This document shows, piece by piece, positions 55,449-64,000 of a stretch of DNA of 64,000 nucleotides. Made by a program: the position numbers and the translations under genes. The DNA is from Leuctra nigra. Taxonomy: Eukaryota > Arthropoda > Insecta > Plecoptera > Leuctridae. Under the pieces are notes generated by a model, which worked only from the letters and a program-made list of their open reading frames with translations, did no database searches and was not told where the DNA came from. Location of the stretch: positions 13,813,246 through 13,877,245 of the forward strand of contig OW203773.1 of the NCBI GenBank assembly GCA_934045905.1, read 5' to 3'. The first letter of the stretch is position 1. Each line of letters begins with the position of its first letter.

Positions 55449-57146
55449 ATGGAAGTTACGTCACAACTAGACCTCTCTACTGTGAAACTGGAGCCCGAGT
55501 CATTGCAGGAAGATGCTACTGAACGCGATCCCCTGGACATTTCTTTCAAACTCGAGGCGGAGAATGAAGAGACTGTTCACCATCCACTTTGTACTTGTAA
55601 CTTTACACCAACAAGGGATCCATTCAACGTTCAGCAAGGATATCAAAAAGAATTTATTGAGAAATCAGAATTCATTGATAATAAACCTGTTCCACTGTCG
55701 ACATGTATTCATAAAACACCACTTTGTGTCAAAACAGAAAATGTTTATGAACCAGCTCCCTCATTGGACTGCTGCTCGGATAGTTTTCATACCGAATGTG
55801 ACATCGATGATGACAACAAGGAATTGGTCCAGCTCGCTATAGACTCTTCTCTCGCTGTCAAGTATAAGTTAAAGCCATGTTCTGTTTTGCTGACCCGTTG
55901 CCTGGAGGGTGAATCTGATGTGCCAAGTGTCGTAGAGAACTCCACGCTGCGAGCGTCTCTAAAGCAATCAAAGTCAATGTCTCAGTCTAGAAACATCGCC
56001 ACCTCTACAAACATTCAACACTCGACAACTCACAAACGAAAGCGCAATATCCATGATGTCGACGGACTTAGTGTGACGACCAACAAAAGAGTTCTACAAA
56101 ATATCGGCACACATGGATGTGCCAGGTGTGATTTCCAATTTTCCGACATCTCACGGATAATGCATGTGAAGTATACACACAACGATGAAACAACCCATGT
56201 TGCTGAGAAACTTCATCGTTGTAGCACGTGTGGTAAAATATTCAGTTCAATTGATAATTTAGAAGTTAATAAAATAAACCATCATTTAAAGTGTAGAACA
56301 TGCAACGATGTTTACAATAATACGGAACATCAGCTATCCCATGAGAAACCCCATGTCACTCAAAAGTATCTTACATGCAAATGCGGTATGAAGTTCAGTT
56401 CAATTAGGGCGTTAGATTCTCATCGTAGAATCTACGGATACTATACATGTGGAAAATGTAATACAGTTTTTAATAAAGTCATACTATATGATAAAGAAAC
56501 CCATGCCAGAGATAAGGTGTATAAATGTGTCGCATGTGTTAAAATATTTAAATCAAATGCGGATTTAAAGATTCACTTCAGAAATCATTACTATGTGTGT
56601 GGTAACTGTAAACTAGATTATAATCCTCAGCAAGAAGTACATGCAACTTTGAAAACCCATCGCTGTGATGTTTGCAGTAAAACATTTAGTTCGAAAGAAG
56701 ATTTGGAGTTGCATGAAGCGACGCATAGAGAAAGCCTCAGCGTGGAACAGTACAAGTGTGAGATATGCAACATCAGTTTCAGTAAGAAGCTGGGATTTCA
56801 ACACCATCAGGAATTCCACGCCACTGAAAAGACACATCAGTGTGACACATGTGGTGAAATGTTCAGTCTAGTTGAAAATTTAGATTTTCATCGTAAAATC
56901 CATATTTACAATAAATGTGGGATATGCAAAGACATTTTTATAAAATTAGAAGACCTACGATACCATCAAGAGGTACATGCCACTGAAAAGACGCTTCAAT
57001 GTGAAAGTTGTGGCAAAATGTTCAGTTTGATTGGTAACTTAAAGTTTCATAGAAAGGCACATTGTAGTCCAAAGGTACAGGTACAGATCTTTAACGCAAG
57101 GGCTGGTCTATATATTACCTCGGTTCTCGTCAGATCACCGAGGTAA
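55449..57146 (+). CDS. C2H2 zinc-finger protein 3, C-terminus inside a 5S-SINE
   Basis: 565 residues from ATG 55449 to TAA 57146. The N-terminus shares DLSTVKLEPESLQEDATERD and an acidic region with gene 4. About 12 finger-like units follow; several are degenerate (e.g. LTCKCGMKFSS lacks a pair, HRCSTCGKIFSS lacks a His), while the last five are almost identical to gene 4 (HRCDVCSKTFSSKEDLELHE, YKCEICNISFSKKLGFQHHQ). The upstream ATG used by gene 4 (here about 55342) is followed by a two-base difference and then a stop, so the shared GNCFWLPH module is lost and initiation must be at 55449. The last 18 or so residues and the stop come from a 5S-derived SINE. Probably nuclear DNA-binding; may be drifting toward loss. 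Confidence 0.85.
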   Translation: MEVTSQLDLSTVKLEPESLQEDATERDPLDISFKLEAENEETVHHPLCTCNFTPTRDPFNVQQGYQKEFIEKSEFIDNKPVPLSTCIHKTPLCVKTENVYEPAPSLDCCSDSFHTECDIDDDNKELVQLAIDSSLAVKYKLKPCSVLLTRCLEGESDVPSVVENSTLRASLKQSKSMSQSRNIATSTNIQHSTTHKRKRNIHDVDGLSVTTNKRVLQNIGTHGCARCDFQFSDISRIMHVKYTHNDETTHVAEKLHRCSTCGKIFSSIDNLEVNKINHHLKCRTCNDVYNNTEHQLSHEKPHVTQKYLTCKCGMKFSSIRALDSHRRIYGYYTCGKCNTVFNKVILYDKETHARDKVYKCVACVKIFKSNADLKIHFRNHYYVCGNCKLDYNPQQEVHATLKTHRCDVCSKTFSSKEDLELHEATHRESLSVEQYKCEICNISFSKKLGFQHHQEFHATEKTHQCDTCGEMFSLVENLDFHRKIHIYNKCGICKDIFIKLEDLRYHQEVHATEKTLQCESCGKMFSLIGNLKFHRKAHCSPKVQVQIFNARAGLYITSVLVRSPR

Positions 57147-57250
57147 AGCAGCATGGAGCGCGGTCAGCGGTTGGATGGGTGACAATTCAACTCTGGCTTG
57201 TCAAGTGCTGCCGTTGGGCCAGAGAGACTGGGGTGTTTTGGGGGTTAGTG
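57099..57250 (+). mobile_element. 5S-rRNA-derived SINE, copy 2
   Basis: Matches copy 1 from CTCGGTTCTCGTCAGATCAC through GGTTGGATGGGTGAC to GGGCCAGAGAGACTGGGGTG and stops at GGGGGTTAGTGTGG; the tail is missing. The 5' part overlaps the 3' end of the zinc-finger 3 frame. Confidence 0.85.
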
Positions 57251-58230
57251 TGGTTGAAAACTTACATTTTCAAAAATATTATGTTCAAATTTTGCAAAAT
57301 AATAGACATTTCATTTTTGAAATCCTCCGTCAAAATTTGTTGAAATGTATTATTAATTATTATCTATTGAAATATTGTCATTAATAGCCATTGTCATTGC
57401 ACCAAAGACCCCTGCCAGTTGGTACAATCAGATCCGTCTCTAAATCGGCTGGGACGCCCCTCCAGATCCCAAAGTGCTCCCAGGGAGGTCCTTGTTACGT
57501 CCCAGAGACATCGCCGCCAGGGTTGAATAACCCCTCAAACTTCACCCAAAAAGATCACCGCCATGTTTCAGCCAGGTCACCCTCCATTAGTAAAACACAG
57601 TCACATGGTAAGCTGGTGGTGTACGTATTATCAGAATAGCCCTCCCCCAGACCCCCCGTTATCACGTAAGCAACACGTTTCCCTTGGCAATCGTTACTCT
57701 GATTCGTTCACCCACTTACTACAAATTAATCACCCCCTCCATACAATTTCACTTATTATACCTCATAATATTTCTAGAAGGATTTTGCTAGTTTTTATTT
57801 GCCATCCAAAGGAGTCACTTCCTTATTTCCTAGTTAACTTTTGTTTCTACAAGTGATATATTTATTTCATTTCTGTAAAATATAAAACACTTCCAATGGA
57901 ACTTAGAAAATCAGTTGTTCATATTTTTGTTCCGGACAAACCTCCCCAAAACTTTCAAATTGCAGTTTCATGTAAGAATTTCACAATGAGCCGCCCCTGT
58001 CCCCACCCTAAAAAAAATAAACATTGAATATTGAATGTTTGACTGATTGTAAGTTCCTTATTTCGTGTTTTTTTGAAAATCAGCATTTCTTTTAGAAACC
58101 TGCCAGTTATTCAACATTTTGTTTGATTGAAATATTTACATTTTATAACTTTTTTATGTGTAGTTTAAAATGCACCGACCTTTGGTCTGTTCATGCTTTT
58201 GTTACAGAGAATGTTGCAATGTAAAGGTGA
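57251..58230. other. 3' flank of zinc-finger gene 3
   Basis: The block 57.26-57.40 kb (ATGTTCAAATTTTGCAAAAT) aligns with 63.30-63.42 kb behind gene 4, part of the same gene duplication. A GC-rich stretch at 57.39-57.64 kb is unrecognised. No gene seen. Confidence 0.5.
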
Positions 58231-58234
58231 TTAA

Positions 58235-58860
58235 GGTGGCTGTATATCACGTGACTTTTTAACCAAAAAGCTACACATTTTCTATTGGAAGGGTTCAGTT
58301 TAGCAAAGACTTCTCACTCATCAGATAAGTTAGGACACATCTGTTGGAACTTATCTACGCAGAAAAGAACTGCGAAAATAACATATTAGATGATTTTACT
58401 TCCTTGCACCAAAATATTCTCAAATCAAGCCCTGAAGTTGAAGGAAATTCTACGAGTTGCCAAGAACAGCAAACTTTACTCTAATAAAAAGGCACATATG
58501 CATCACAAACCTGACGCAATGTCAGAATATATAACATGCGCTCTTTCTTCCTCTTTCCAGTGAAATGTTGAGATATTAATTATATTCACTATTATGAATG
58601 TAATGTTTAAACGAACAGCACTTGGTTTTGACAGTCTTCACACGCGTACGTATACACGATATTTGTGTAGTTTTTATTATAAAACCACTGCAAAATTAAA
58701 TAATATTGACTGCAAATATTGATAAGCTCCAGTATGCAGTGAATTTCCTTCATAAATCACCTTGGATTACTCAACATGAACGATGTAAGGTATGTACTCA
58801 TAGGTAACTATTTCTTTTGATCGGATGTAGAGAAATAAAGTCACGTGATACACAGCCACC
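58235..58860. mobile_element. TIR element flanked by TTAA
   Basis: Ends GGTGGCTGTATATCACGTGA and TCACGTGATACACAGCCACC, with TTAA on each side (58231-58234, 58861-58864). TTAA is the piggyBac target, but the termini do not look like typical piggyBac ends. No ORF. Confidence 0.8.
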
Positions 58861-59352
58861 TTAAGACTTGCGGTTTGCTTACAAATTTACAGGTTTGCTT
58901 TAATACAAATAAAGAAATTCTATCTATCTATCTACAGTTTGATTTGGCATATGTGTGTTTGGTGAATTTTTTGAAAAGTGTATCGTGCATTGATGCACAC
59001 TCACAATTCAATTAGGTAGGCTACAGTGCTTTTTCGTAAATTATTAAAAATGTAAATGTACCCGTGTACATGTTTTCATATTTCAGTTAAAATAAATCGA
59101 GTACAAATTGCGATGCAGTATCTTCATCAACCTACTACGAATCCTATAAGAAACTGTTGCCGGAAAAATAGAAAAATAAAATGTAAGAAAATATGTAGTG
59201 AAAAAGATTAAGAATTAACTAAAAGGTGAGCCCACGCTAATATATAATGTCAACAAGAATAATTTCAACATTTATTTTACTAATTGGTTTGTTCTGGAAT
59301 CAATTCAAAACTTGGCGCATTTCACAGCCTTCTCGATCACTGTAGGCAATAA

Positions 59353-59448
59353 CAAGGTCCACTCGATCTCCGCCAGATGGCGGACAGCCGGTTCCACCGC
59401 CTAAACGGTTGGCCGCTTGTCCGCTAGGCGGAGATCGAGTGGACCTTG
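59353..59448. mobile_element. 96-bp hAT-like mini-MITE, 8-bp TSD
   Basis: Inverted ends CAAGGTCCACTCGATCTCCG; GGCAATAA duplicated at 59345-59352 and 59449-59456. Interior GC-rich with further pairing. Confidence 0.92.
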
Positions 59449-59467
59449 GGCAATAACAGGTTTGCAA

Positions 59468-59557
59468 CAAGGTCCACTCGATCTCCGCCTAGCGGACAAG
59501 CGGCCAACCGCGGTGGAACCAGCTGTCCGCCATCTGGCGGAGATCGAGTGGACCTTG
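59468..59557. mobile_element. 90-bp hAT-like mini-MITE, opposite orientation, 8-bp TSD
   Basis: Same ends as the neighbour; the interior is its reverse complement. GTTTGCAA duplicated at 59460-59467 and 59558-59565. Both elements sit immediately before CAGG in the reconstructed empty site. Confidence 0.92.
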
Positions 59558-59597
59558 GTTTGCAACAGGTGAGTGGGCGCTGGATACTTTTAACCTA

Positions 59598-60825
59598 TTA
59601 TTATTATTATTTATTATTTCGTATGGTTTTATTTGCTTTCATAATAAATACTACATAACAACAGCAACATAAGAAAATATATATAACAAATGAAAAATAT
59701 TAATAGTTAATTCTACAAACTAATATCTAGGTCATTCAGCCATTGAACTGCAGGCGGGGTCAACAATTGCAGTGCTAACAACCCCCCAGGAAAGCTTCTT
59801 CTTGGGCAATGGTCTACGATGTGGTCTGTAGTCTGCTCTTCTTCGCCGCAATCACATGCTGGAGATGCTGCCATTTTCCATTTATGCAACATGGAGTTGC
59901 ATCTGGCATGGCCGGTTCGCAGACGATTCAGAGCAGTCCATGTCTTCCGAGGCAGATCGAACCCACTTGGCCACTCAGTTGGGTCATCTACAAGTCCGCC
60001 ATTATGAACGGACTGCAAAGTCCAGTACCATCGCCAAGCTGATGCCGTGTTCGTATTCTCTTCGTCCAGGAGAATGGCGTCCTCCCATATTGGATGCCGG
60101 GACTTCAATCGACTTATTGGGATGTTGTCTAATTCGAGACGTATTGGTAGATCTTTTTCACAGTTGGTCCTAAAGCACTTCTGCCATTCTCTTTTTGCTG
60201 CCGCTGTTCGCCTCAGATCAGGAGGTGCAATGTTTGACAGCGTGGAGAGCCAAGCAATGGGAGTTGACTTCAGCGTCCCAGAAACAATCCTCATGGAGGT
60301 ATTCAGCTGCACATCCACCTTGTTAGTGTGAGCACTATTGCGCCACACTGGAGCACAATACTCTGCTGCTGAGTACACCAGAGCGAGAGCTGATGTACGT
60401 GGCGTGGCAGCATCGCTCCCCCAAGTTGTCCCAGCTAACTTACGGATGATGTTATTCCTAGTCTTCAATTTCTGTCCCGTTTTTTCTAGATGTTGCTTGA
60501 ATGTGAGTGAACGATCTAACTGGACCCCGAGATATGTTGGTAAGAAGTTATGCTTCACCAATTTGTCACAGAATATCACGTTTAGTTGACGATTTGCTTC
60601 TTGATTGTTTAAGTGGAAAGCAGAAACTTCCGTTTTTGTCGGATTTGGACAGAGTCGCCACTTTCTATAATATTCAGCTAGTATGCGTAAATCCGAACTT
60701 AGAACATTTTCACATGCTTCCAAATCACGGTCCTGAATTGCCAAAGCAAGGTCATCAGCATATACGAACTTCCTGGCATTTGTATCTGGCATGTCACTTG
60801 TATACAAGTTGAATAGTAATGGTGC
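59598..60825 (-). pseudogene. 5'-truncated Jockey/I-like LINE (reverse transcriptase C-terminal half)
   Basis: The minus-strand frame to 59713 contains APLLFNLYTSDMP, KFVYADDLALAIQ (catalytic YADD), PTYLGVQLDRSLTFKQHL, AEYCAPVWRNSAHTNKVD, LNRLRTGHARCNSMLHKW and the zinc-knuckle-like CDCGEEEQTTDHIVDHCP. The 5' half is missing, with the break just before APLLFN. The 3' end is an (ATA)n-type tail at about 59598-59614. The frame is open but cannot start normally. Confidence 0.88.
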
Positions 60826-60925
60826 AATATAATATAATATATAAATATAATAGTATAAAGTATTATAAAGTGACGTTTCCTTCTCTCTTTTAACGAATGT
60901 GTTAAAAAGGTGTTTTAACATTTAT

Positions 60926-61316
60926 ATTGATGCTGTGTTCAGAATATTATTGAAAGATCAGTTCAGAGGAAACTACAACTTGTTCTAGGTACCTACCTAG
61001 GGCCCTAGGCACTTACATTCTGGCTTCTTGATTAGGTAGGTACTACCTTACCTACCTAGGTACCTACTACATTTGTGATGACTGGAATGCAAAGCAGGTC
61101 AATAATGTTTAATCATTGCGATCTTAGCTATGCAATATCTTATTACATGGGACTAGCATTCTAAGCATTGTTTTATATTATGACTAGCATTGTAACATTA
61201 AATAGTCCTTGATTGTGGAAGCGGCATCTTGAAGTTTGACATAACCCATTACCTATAGAATCACGTCTTTTGATAAAGACCGTTCAGACAATATCAGTTG
61301 AATATGTTTGTGCTGT
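60926..61316. other. Upstream region of zinc-finger gene 4
   Basis: AT-rich with clustered CCTAGGTA/TACCTA motifs. A CTGTAG acceptor at about 61315 precedes the start exon. No other feature. Confidence 0.45.
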
Positions 61317-61341
61317 AGATCTTCTTGGAGCGGATGATGCA

Positions 61342-63000
61342 ATGGACCGAAGAGAAAGCGAGGCTGCAGATGGCAACTGCTTCTGGCTTCCCCACGCCTT
61401 GATGCTGCCAGACATAACCGAGGCCCCAGCAGTCGATCCACTTGCGATGGAAGGTATGTCACAACCAGACCTATCTACTGTGAAACTGGAGCCCGAGTCA
61501 TTGCAGGAAGATGTTACTGAACGCGATCCACTGGACATTTCATTCAAACACGTGGCGGAGAATGAAGAGACTGAAATTAAATCAGAACCGCTGTTATCTC
61601 CTAAAACTCCTCCATGTATAAACACTTCAACGCAAGGTTTTCATCCACTTTGTACTTGCAACTTTTCACCAACAAGGGATCCATTCAACATTCAGCAAGG
61701 ATATCAAAAAGAATATATTAAGAAATCAGAATTCATTGATAATAAACCTGTTCCACTGCTATCGACATGTATTCATAAAACACCACTTCGTGTCAAAACA
61801 GAAAATGTTTATGAACCAGCTCCCTCATTGGACTGCTGCTCGGATAGTTTTCATACCGAATGTGACATCGATGATGACAACAAGGAATTGGTCCAGCTCG
61901 CTTTAGACTCTTCTCTCGCTGTCAAGTATAAGTTGAAGCCATGTTCTGTTTTGCTCACCCGTTGCCTGGAGGGTGAATCTGATGTGCCAAGTGTCGTAGA
62001 GAACTCCATACTGCGAGCATATCTGAGTCAACCCCGGCCATCGTTTCAGTCAAGAAACAACATCACTGAAAACCCTCACCGTTGTGACACATGTGGTAAA
62101 ATATTCTGTTTGGCCGTGAGTTTAGATCTTCATCGTAGAATTCATGGATTCCATAAATGTGGTAAATGTAATGTAGTTTATAAAAACTTAAAAGACCTAC
62201 TATATCATCAAGAGACCCATACCACTAAGAAGTATCATCAATGTGACATCTGTGGTAAAATGTTCAGTTTATATATACATTTAATTGTTCACAAGAAAGG
62301 TCATCCACGCAAGTGTTCTATTTGTGGTATAGTTTTTAAAAGTTTAAAAGACCTAGAATTCCACCAAGAGACTCTTGCGGCAGAGAAGATGTATAAATGT
62401 GTCGCATGTGGTCAAGTGTTCAGTTCTGATGTTTATTTAAGGGATCATATGAGATGTCATGAATTCTTGTATAAATGTGGTGACTGTAACCTAGATTTTA
62501 AAACTCAACAACTCTTAACAATGCATCGAGCAAGACAACATGCAACTTTGAAGACCCATCGCTGTGATGTTTGCAGTGAAACATTTAGTTCGAAAGAAGA
62601 CTTGGAGTTGCATGAAGCAACGCATAGAGAAAGCCTCAGCGTGGAACAGTACAAGTGTGAGATATGCAACATCAGTTTCAGTAAGAAGCTGGGATTTCAA
62701 CACCATCAGGAATTCCACGCCACTGAAAAGACACATCGGTGTGACACATGTGGTGAAATGTTCAGTCTAGTTGAGAATTTAGATTTTCATCGTAAAATCC
62801 ATATTTACAATAAATGTGGGAAATGCAAAGACATTTTTATAAAATCAGAAGACCTACGATACCATCAAGAGGTACATGCCAATGAAAAGACACTTCAATG
62901 TGACAGTTGTGGCGAAATGTTCAATTTAATTGATAACTTAAAGTTTCATAGAAAGGCACATTGTAATCCAAGGGTACAGCGGCTCGTGCACCTTTATTAG
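61342..63000 (+). CDS. C2H2 zinc-finger protein 4 (about 11 fingers)
   Basis: 552 residues from ATG 61342 (chosen because a GTGCTGTAG acceptor lies just upstream and the frame before it would be intronic) to TAG 63000. Residues 10-30 hold GNCFWLPHALMLPDITEAP, the counterpart of GRSFWVYKTYMQPEINLDP in genes 1 and 2, then DPLAMEG. The acidic middle includes VKLEPE and IKSEP motifs. About eleven fingers follow, e.g. HRCDTCGKIFCLAVSLDLHR, YKCVACGQVFSSDVYLRDHM, LQCDSCGEMFNLIDNLKFHR; the fourth lacks its last His. The final five fingers are nearly identical to gene 3, showing recent duplication or gene conversion. Likely a nuclear DNA-binding protein of unknown target. Confidence 0.9.
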   Translation: MDRRESEAADGNCFWLPHALMLPDITEAPAVDPLAMEGMSQPDLSTVKLEPESLQEDVTERDPLDISFKHVAENEETEIKSEPLLSPKTPPCINTSTQGFHPLCTCNFSPTRDPFNIQQGYQKEYIKKSEFIDNKPVPLLSTCIHKTPLRVKTENVYEPAPSLDCCSDSFHTECDIDDDNKELVQLALDSSLAVKYKLKPCSVLLTRCLEGESDVPSVVENSILRAYLSQPRPSFQSRNNITENPHRCDTCGKIFCLAVSLDLHRRIHGFHKCGKCNVVYKNLKDLLYHQETHTTKKYHQCDICGKMFSLYIHLIVHKKGHPRKCSICGIVFKSLKDLEFHQETLAAEKMYKCVACGQVFSSDVYLRDHMRCHEFLYKCGDCNLDFKTQQLLTMHRARQHATLKTHRCDVCSETFSSKEDLELHEATHRESLSVEQYKCEICNISFSKKLGFQHHQEFHATEKTHRCDTCGEMFSLVENLDFHRKIHIYNKCGKCKDIFIKSEDLRYHQEVHANEKTLQCDSCGEMFNLIDNLKFHRKAHCNPRVQRLVHLY

Positions 63001-64000
63001 ACGATCACTGAGGTAACACACACCCTTTGAAATGTTTCCATTGTTAATAATTTCTGTATAAAGAGATACATTCGGCTGAAATGGAAGGAAAAGCAAGCAA
63101 TTGTTCATATTTCTGTTCAAGTAAAAACCACAAAACTTTAAAATTGAAGTAGAGTACCTACCTAAGAATTTCCCAATTCTAGGAGCCTCCCACCTGCCCC
63201 TTCCCCAACCTAAGTGGAGTGTTTTCAAGTTATTTTCAAGTTAGAGGTAATCTGTTATGATCTGTGAATTGGTTGAACACTCAAATATTCCAAATATTAG
63301 GTATGTTCAAATTTTGCAAAATAATTGAAATTTTATTTTTGAAATCTTCAGTCAAATTTATTGAAATATTGCCATTAGAGTAATAGTCATTCATTATCAT
63401 TGTATCACTTGTTGATGTAGCGATTGCTTTGGTCCAGAGTACCTATGTTGTAATGGAATGCCAATATATGTATAAGTTATTATTATGTAATATTTTTTAG
63501 TATTGTGTTTCACTTAGTGTTTACCATCTGTTATTATTATCATCTGTGTGTTTTAGGGTATTTTAGTGAGGTTTGCTCAAATTTGTGCACGCTCTTATGC
63601 CTAAAGCTGCGTTCCCATACTTCGCTTTTGCTTCGCATTCGGTTCGCTTTCGCAAAATGGCTACCTTTTAACACAGAAAATCGTCCATGTTTAATTTCGT
63701 CTCCGAAATGCAAAAATGTTGGACCAACTTCAACTTCGACGAAATCATAACGCGCGAAAACCGGAAGTGATGCGATATATCGAATCTCCATTTCCGGTCG
63801 ACCTCGAGCTTATATTCGATATTCGATTAATGAACATATGTTTTGACGTTTTGACGTTTCAACTTTCAAGTTTTACTTTTTCCGCATTTTCTTGCCTTTC
63901 TTGCTTATTATCTGATTATTATTCGTCATTTTGTTTTTAACTTTTGGCAGAATACTATTTATGTATCGCGCATCCATGGATACGCGAAACGCGCGAAACA
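63001..64000. other. 3' flank of zinc-finger gene 4
   Basis: A short 5S-SINE-like trace (GATCACTGAGGTAACAC) lies right behind the stop. 63.24-63.42 kb aligns with the flank of gene 3. A sequence with ACCGGAAGTGATGCGATATA near 63760 resembles the 43-44 kb satellite motif. No gene seen. Confidence 0.5.

Overview
This is nuclear DNA of an insect. The coding exons are GC-rich, split by long AT-rich introns with GT-AG junctions, and embedded in a dense mosaic of transposons. The protein families (an insect-type inter-alpha-trypsin inhibitor heavy chain, lineage-specific C2H2 zinc-finger genes, an insect nuclease-like domain family) and the many TACCTA/TAGGTA motifs fit an insect. A hemipteran is my guess only; the order cannot be settled from the sequence.

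Layout: (1) 1-5.5 kb holds no gene I can support, only fold-back elements and dispersed repeats. (2) 5.7-20.97 kb, plus strand, is an ITIH-type gene of 13 reconstructed coding exons with matching splice phases (VIT domain, vWA domain, Met/Cys/Gly-rich tail). Its introns carry hAT-like MITEs, an RTE-like LINE remnant, a 5S-rRNA-derived SINE, a Harbinger-like MITE and a 40-bp minisatellite made of repeated splice-acceptor sequence. (3) 20.94-22.48 kb, plus, is a two-exon gene or a 3' extension of ITIH. It encodes a putative PD-(D/E)xK nuclease-like domain of the kind seen at the N-terminus of insect NACHT-type proteins. (4) 22.5-26.9 kb is repeats. (5) 26.97-30.01 kb is a full-length hAT transposon with an 8-bp target duplication; its transposase has two frameshifts. 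It landed directly upstream of the TATA box of (6) a small secreted-protein gene at 30.02-32.58 kb, whose second exon is itself split by a 5'-truncated LINE. (7) 33-36 kb is nested MITEs. (8) 36.33-41.46 kb, minus, is a nearly intact CR1/L2-like LINE whose ORF1 carries a TARG1/OARD1-type macro domain, a 13-unit repeat array and half a MYND finger; its 5' end abuts a 1.07-kb inverted-repeat element. (9) 42.5-45.7 kb has nested inverted repeats and a 118-bp satellite carrying a fused ETS/CRE-like motif. (10) 46.2-63.0 kb is a cluster of four C2H2 zinc-finger genes, two on the minus strand (one a pseudogene broken by a MITE and a frameshift) and two on the plus strand (one ending inside a 5S-derived SINE). 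A truncated Jockey/I-like LINE lies between the last two.

The genes do not form a pathway. The common theme is a host locus repeatedly remodelled by transposition, often with diagnostic target-site duplications. The strongest candidate for something undescribed is the macro-domain LINE. Next are the possible ITIH/nuclease overlap or fusion, and the small secreted gene hit by two independent transposons.
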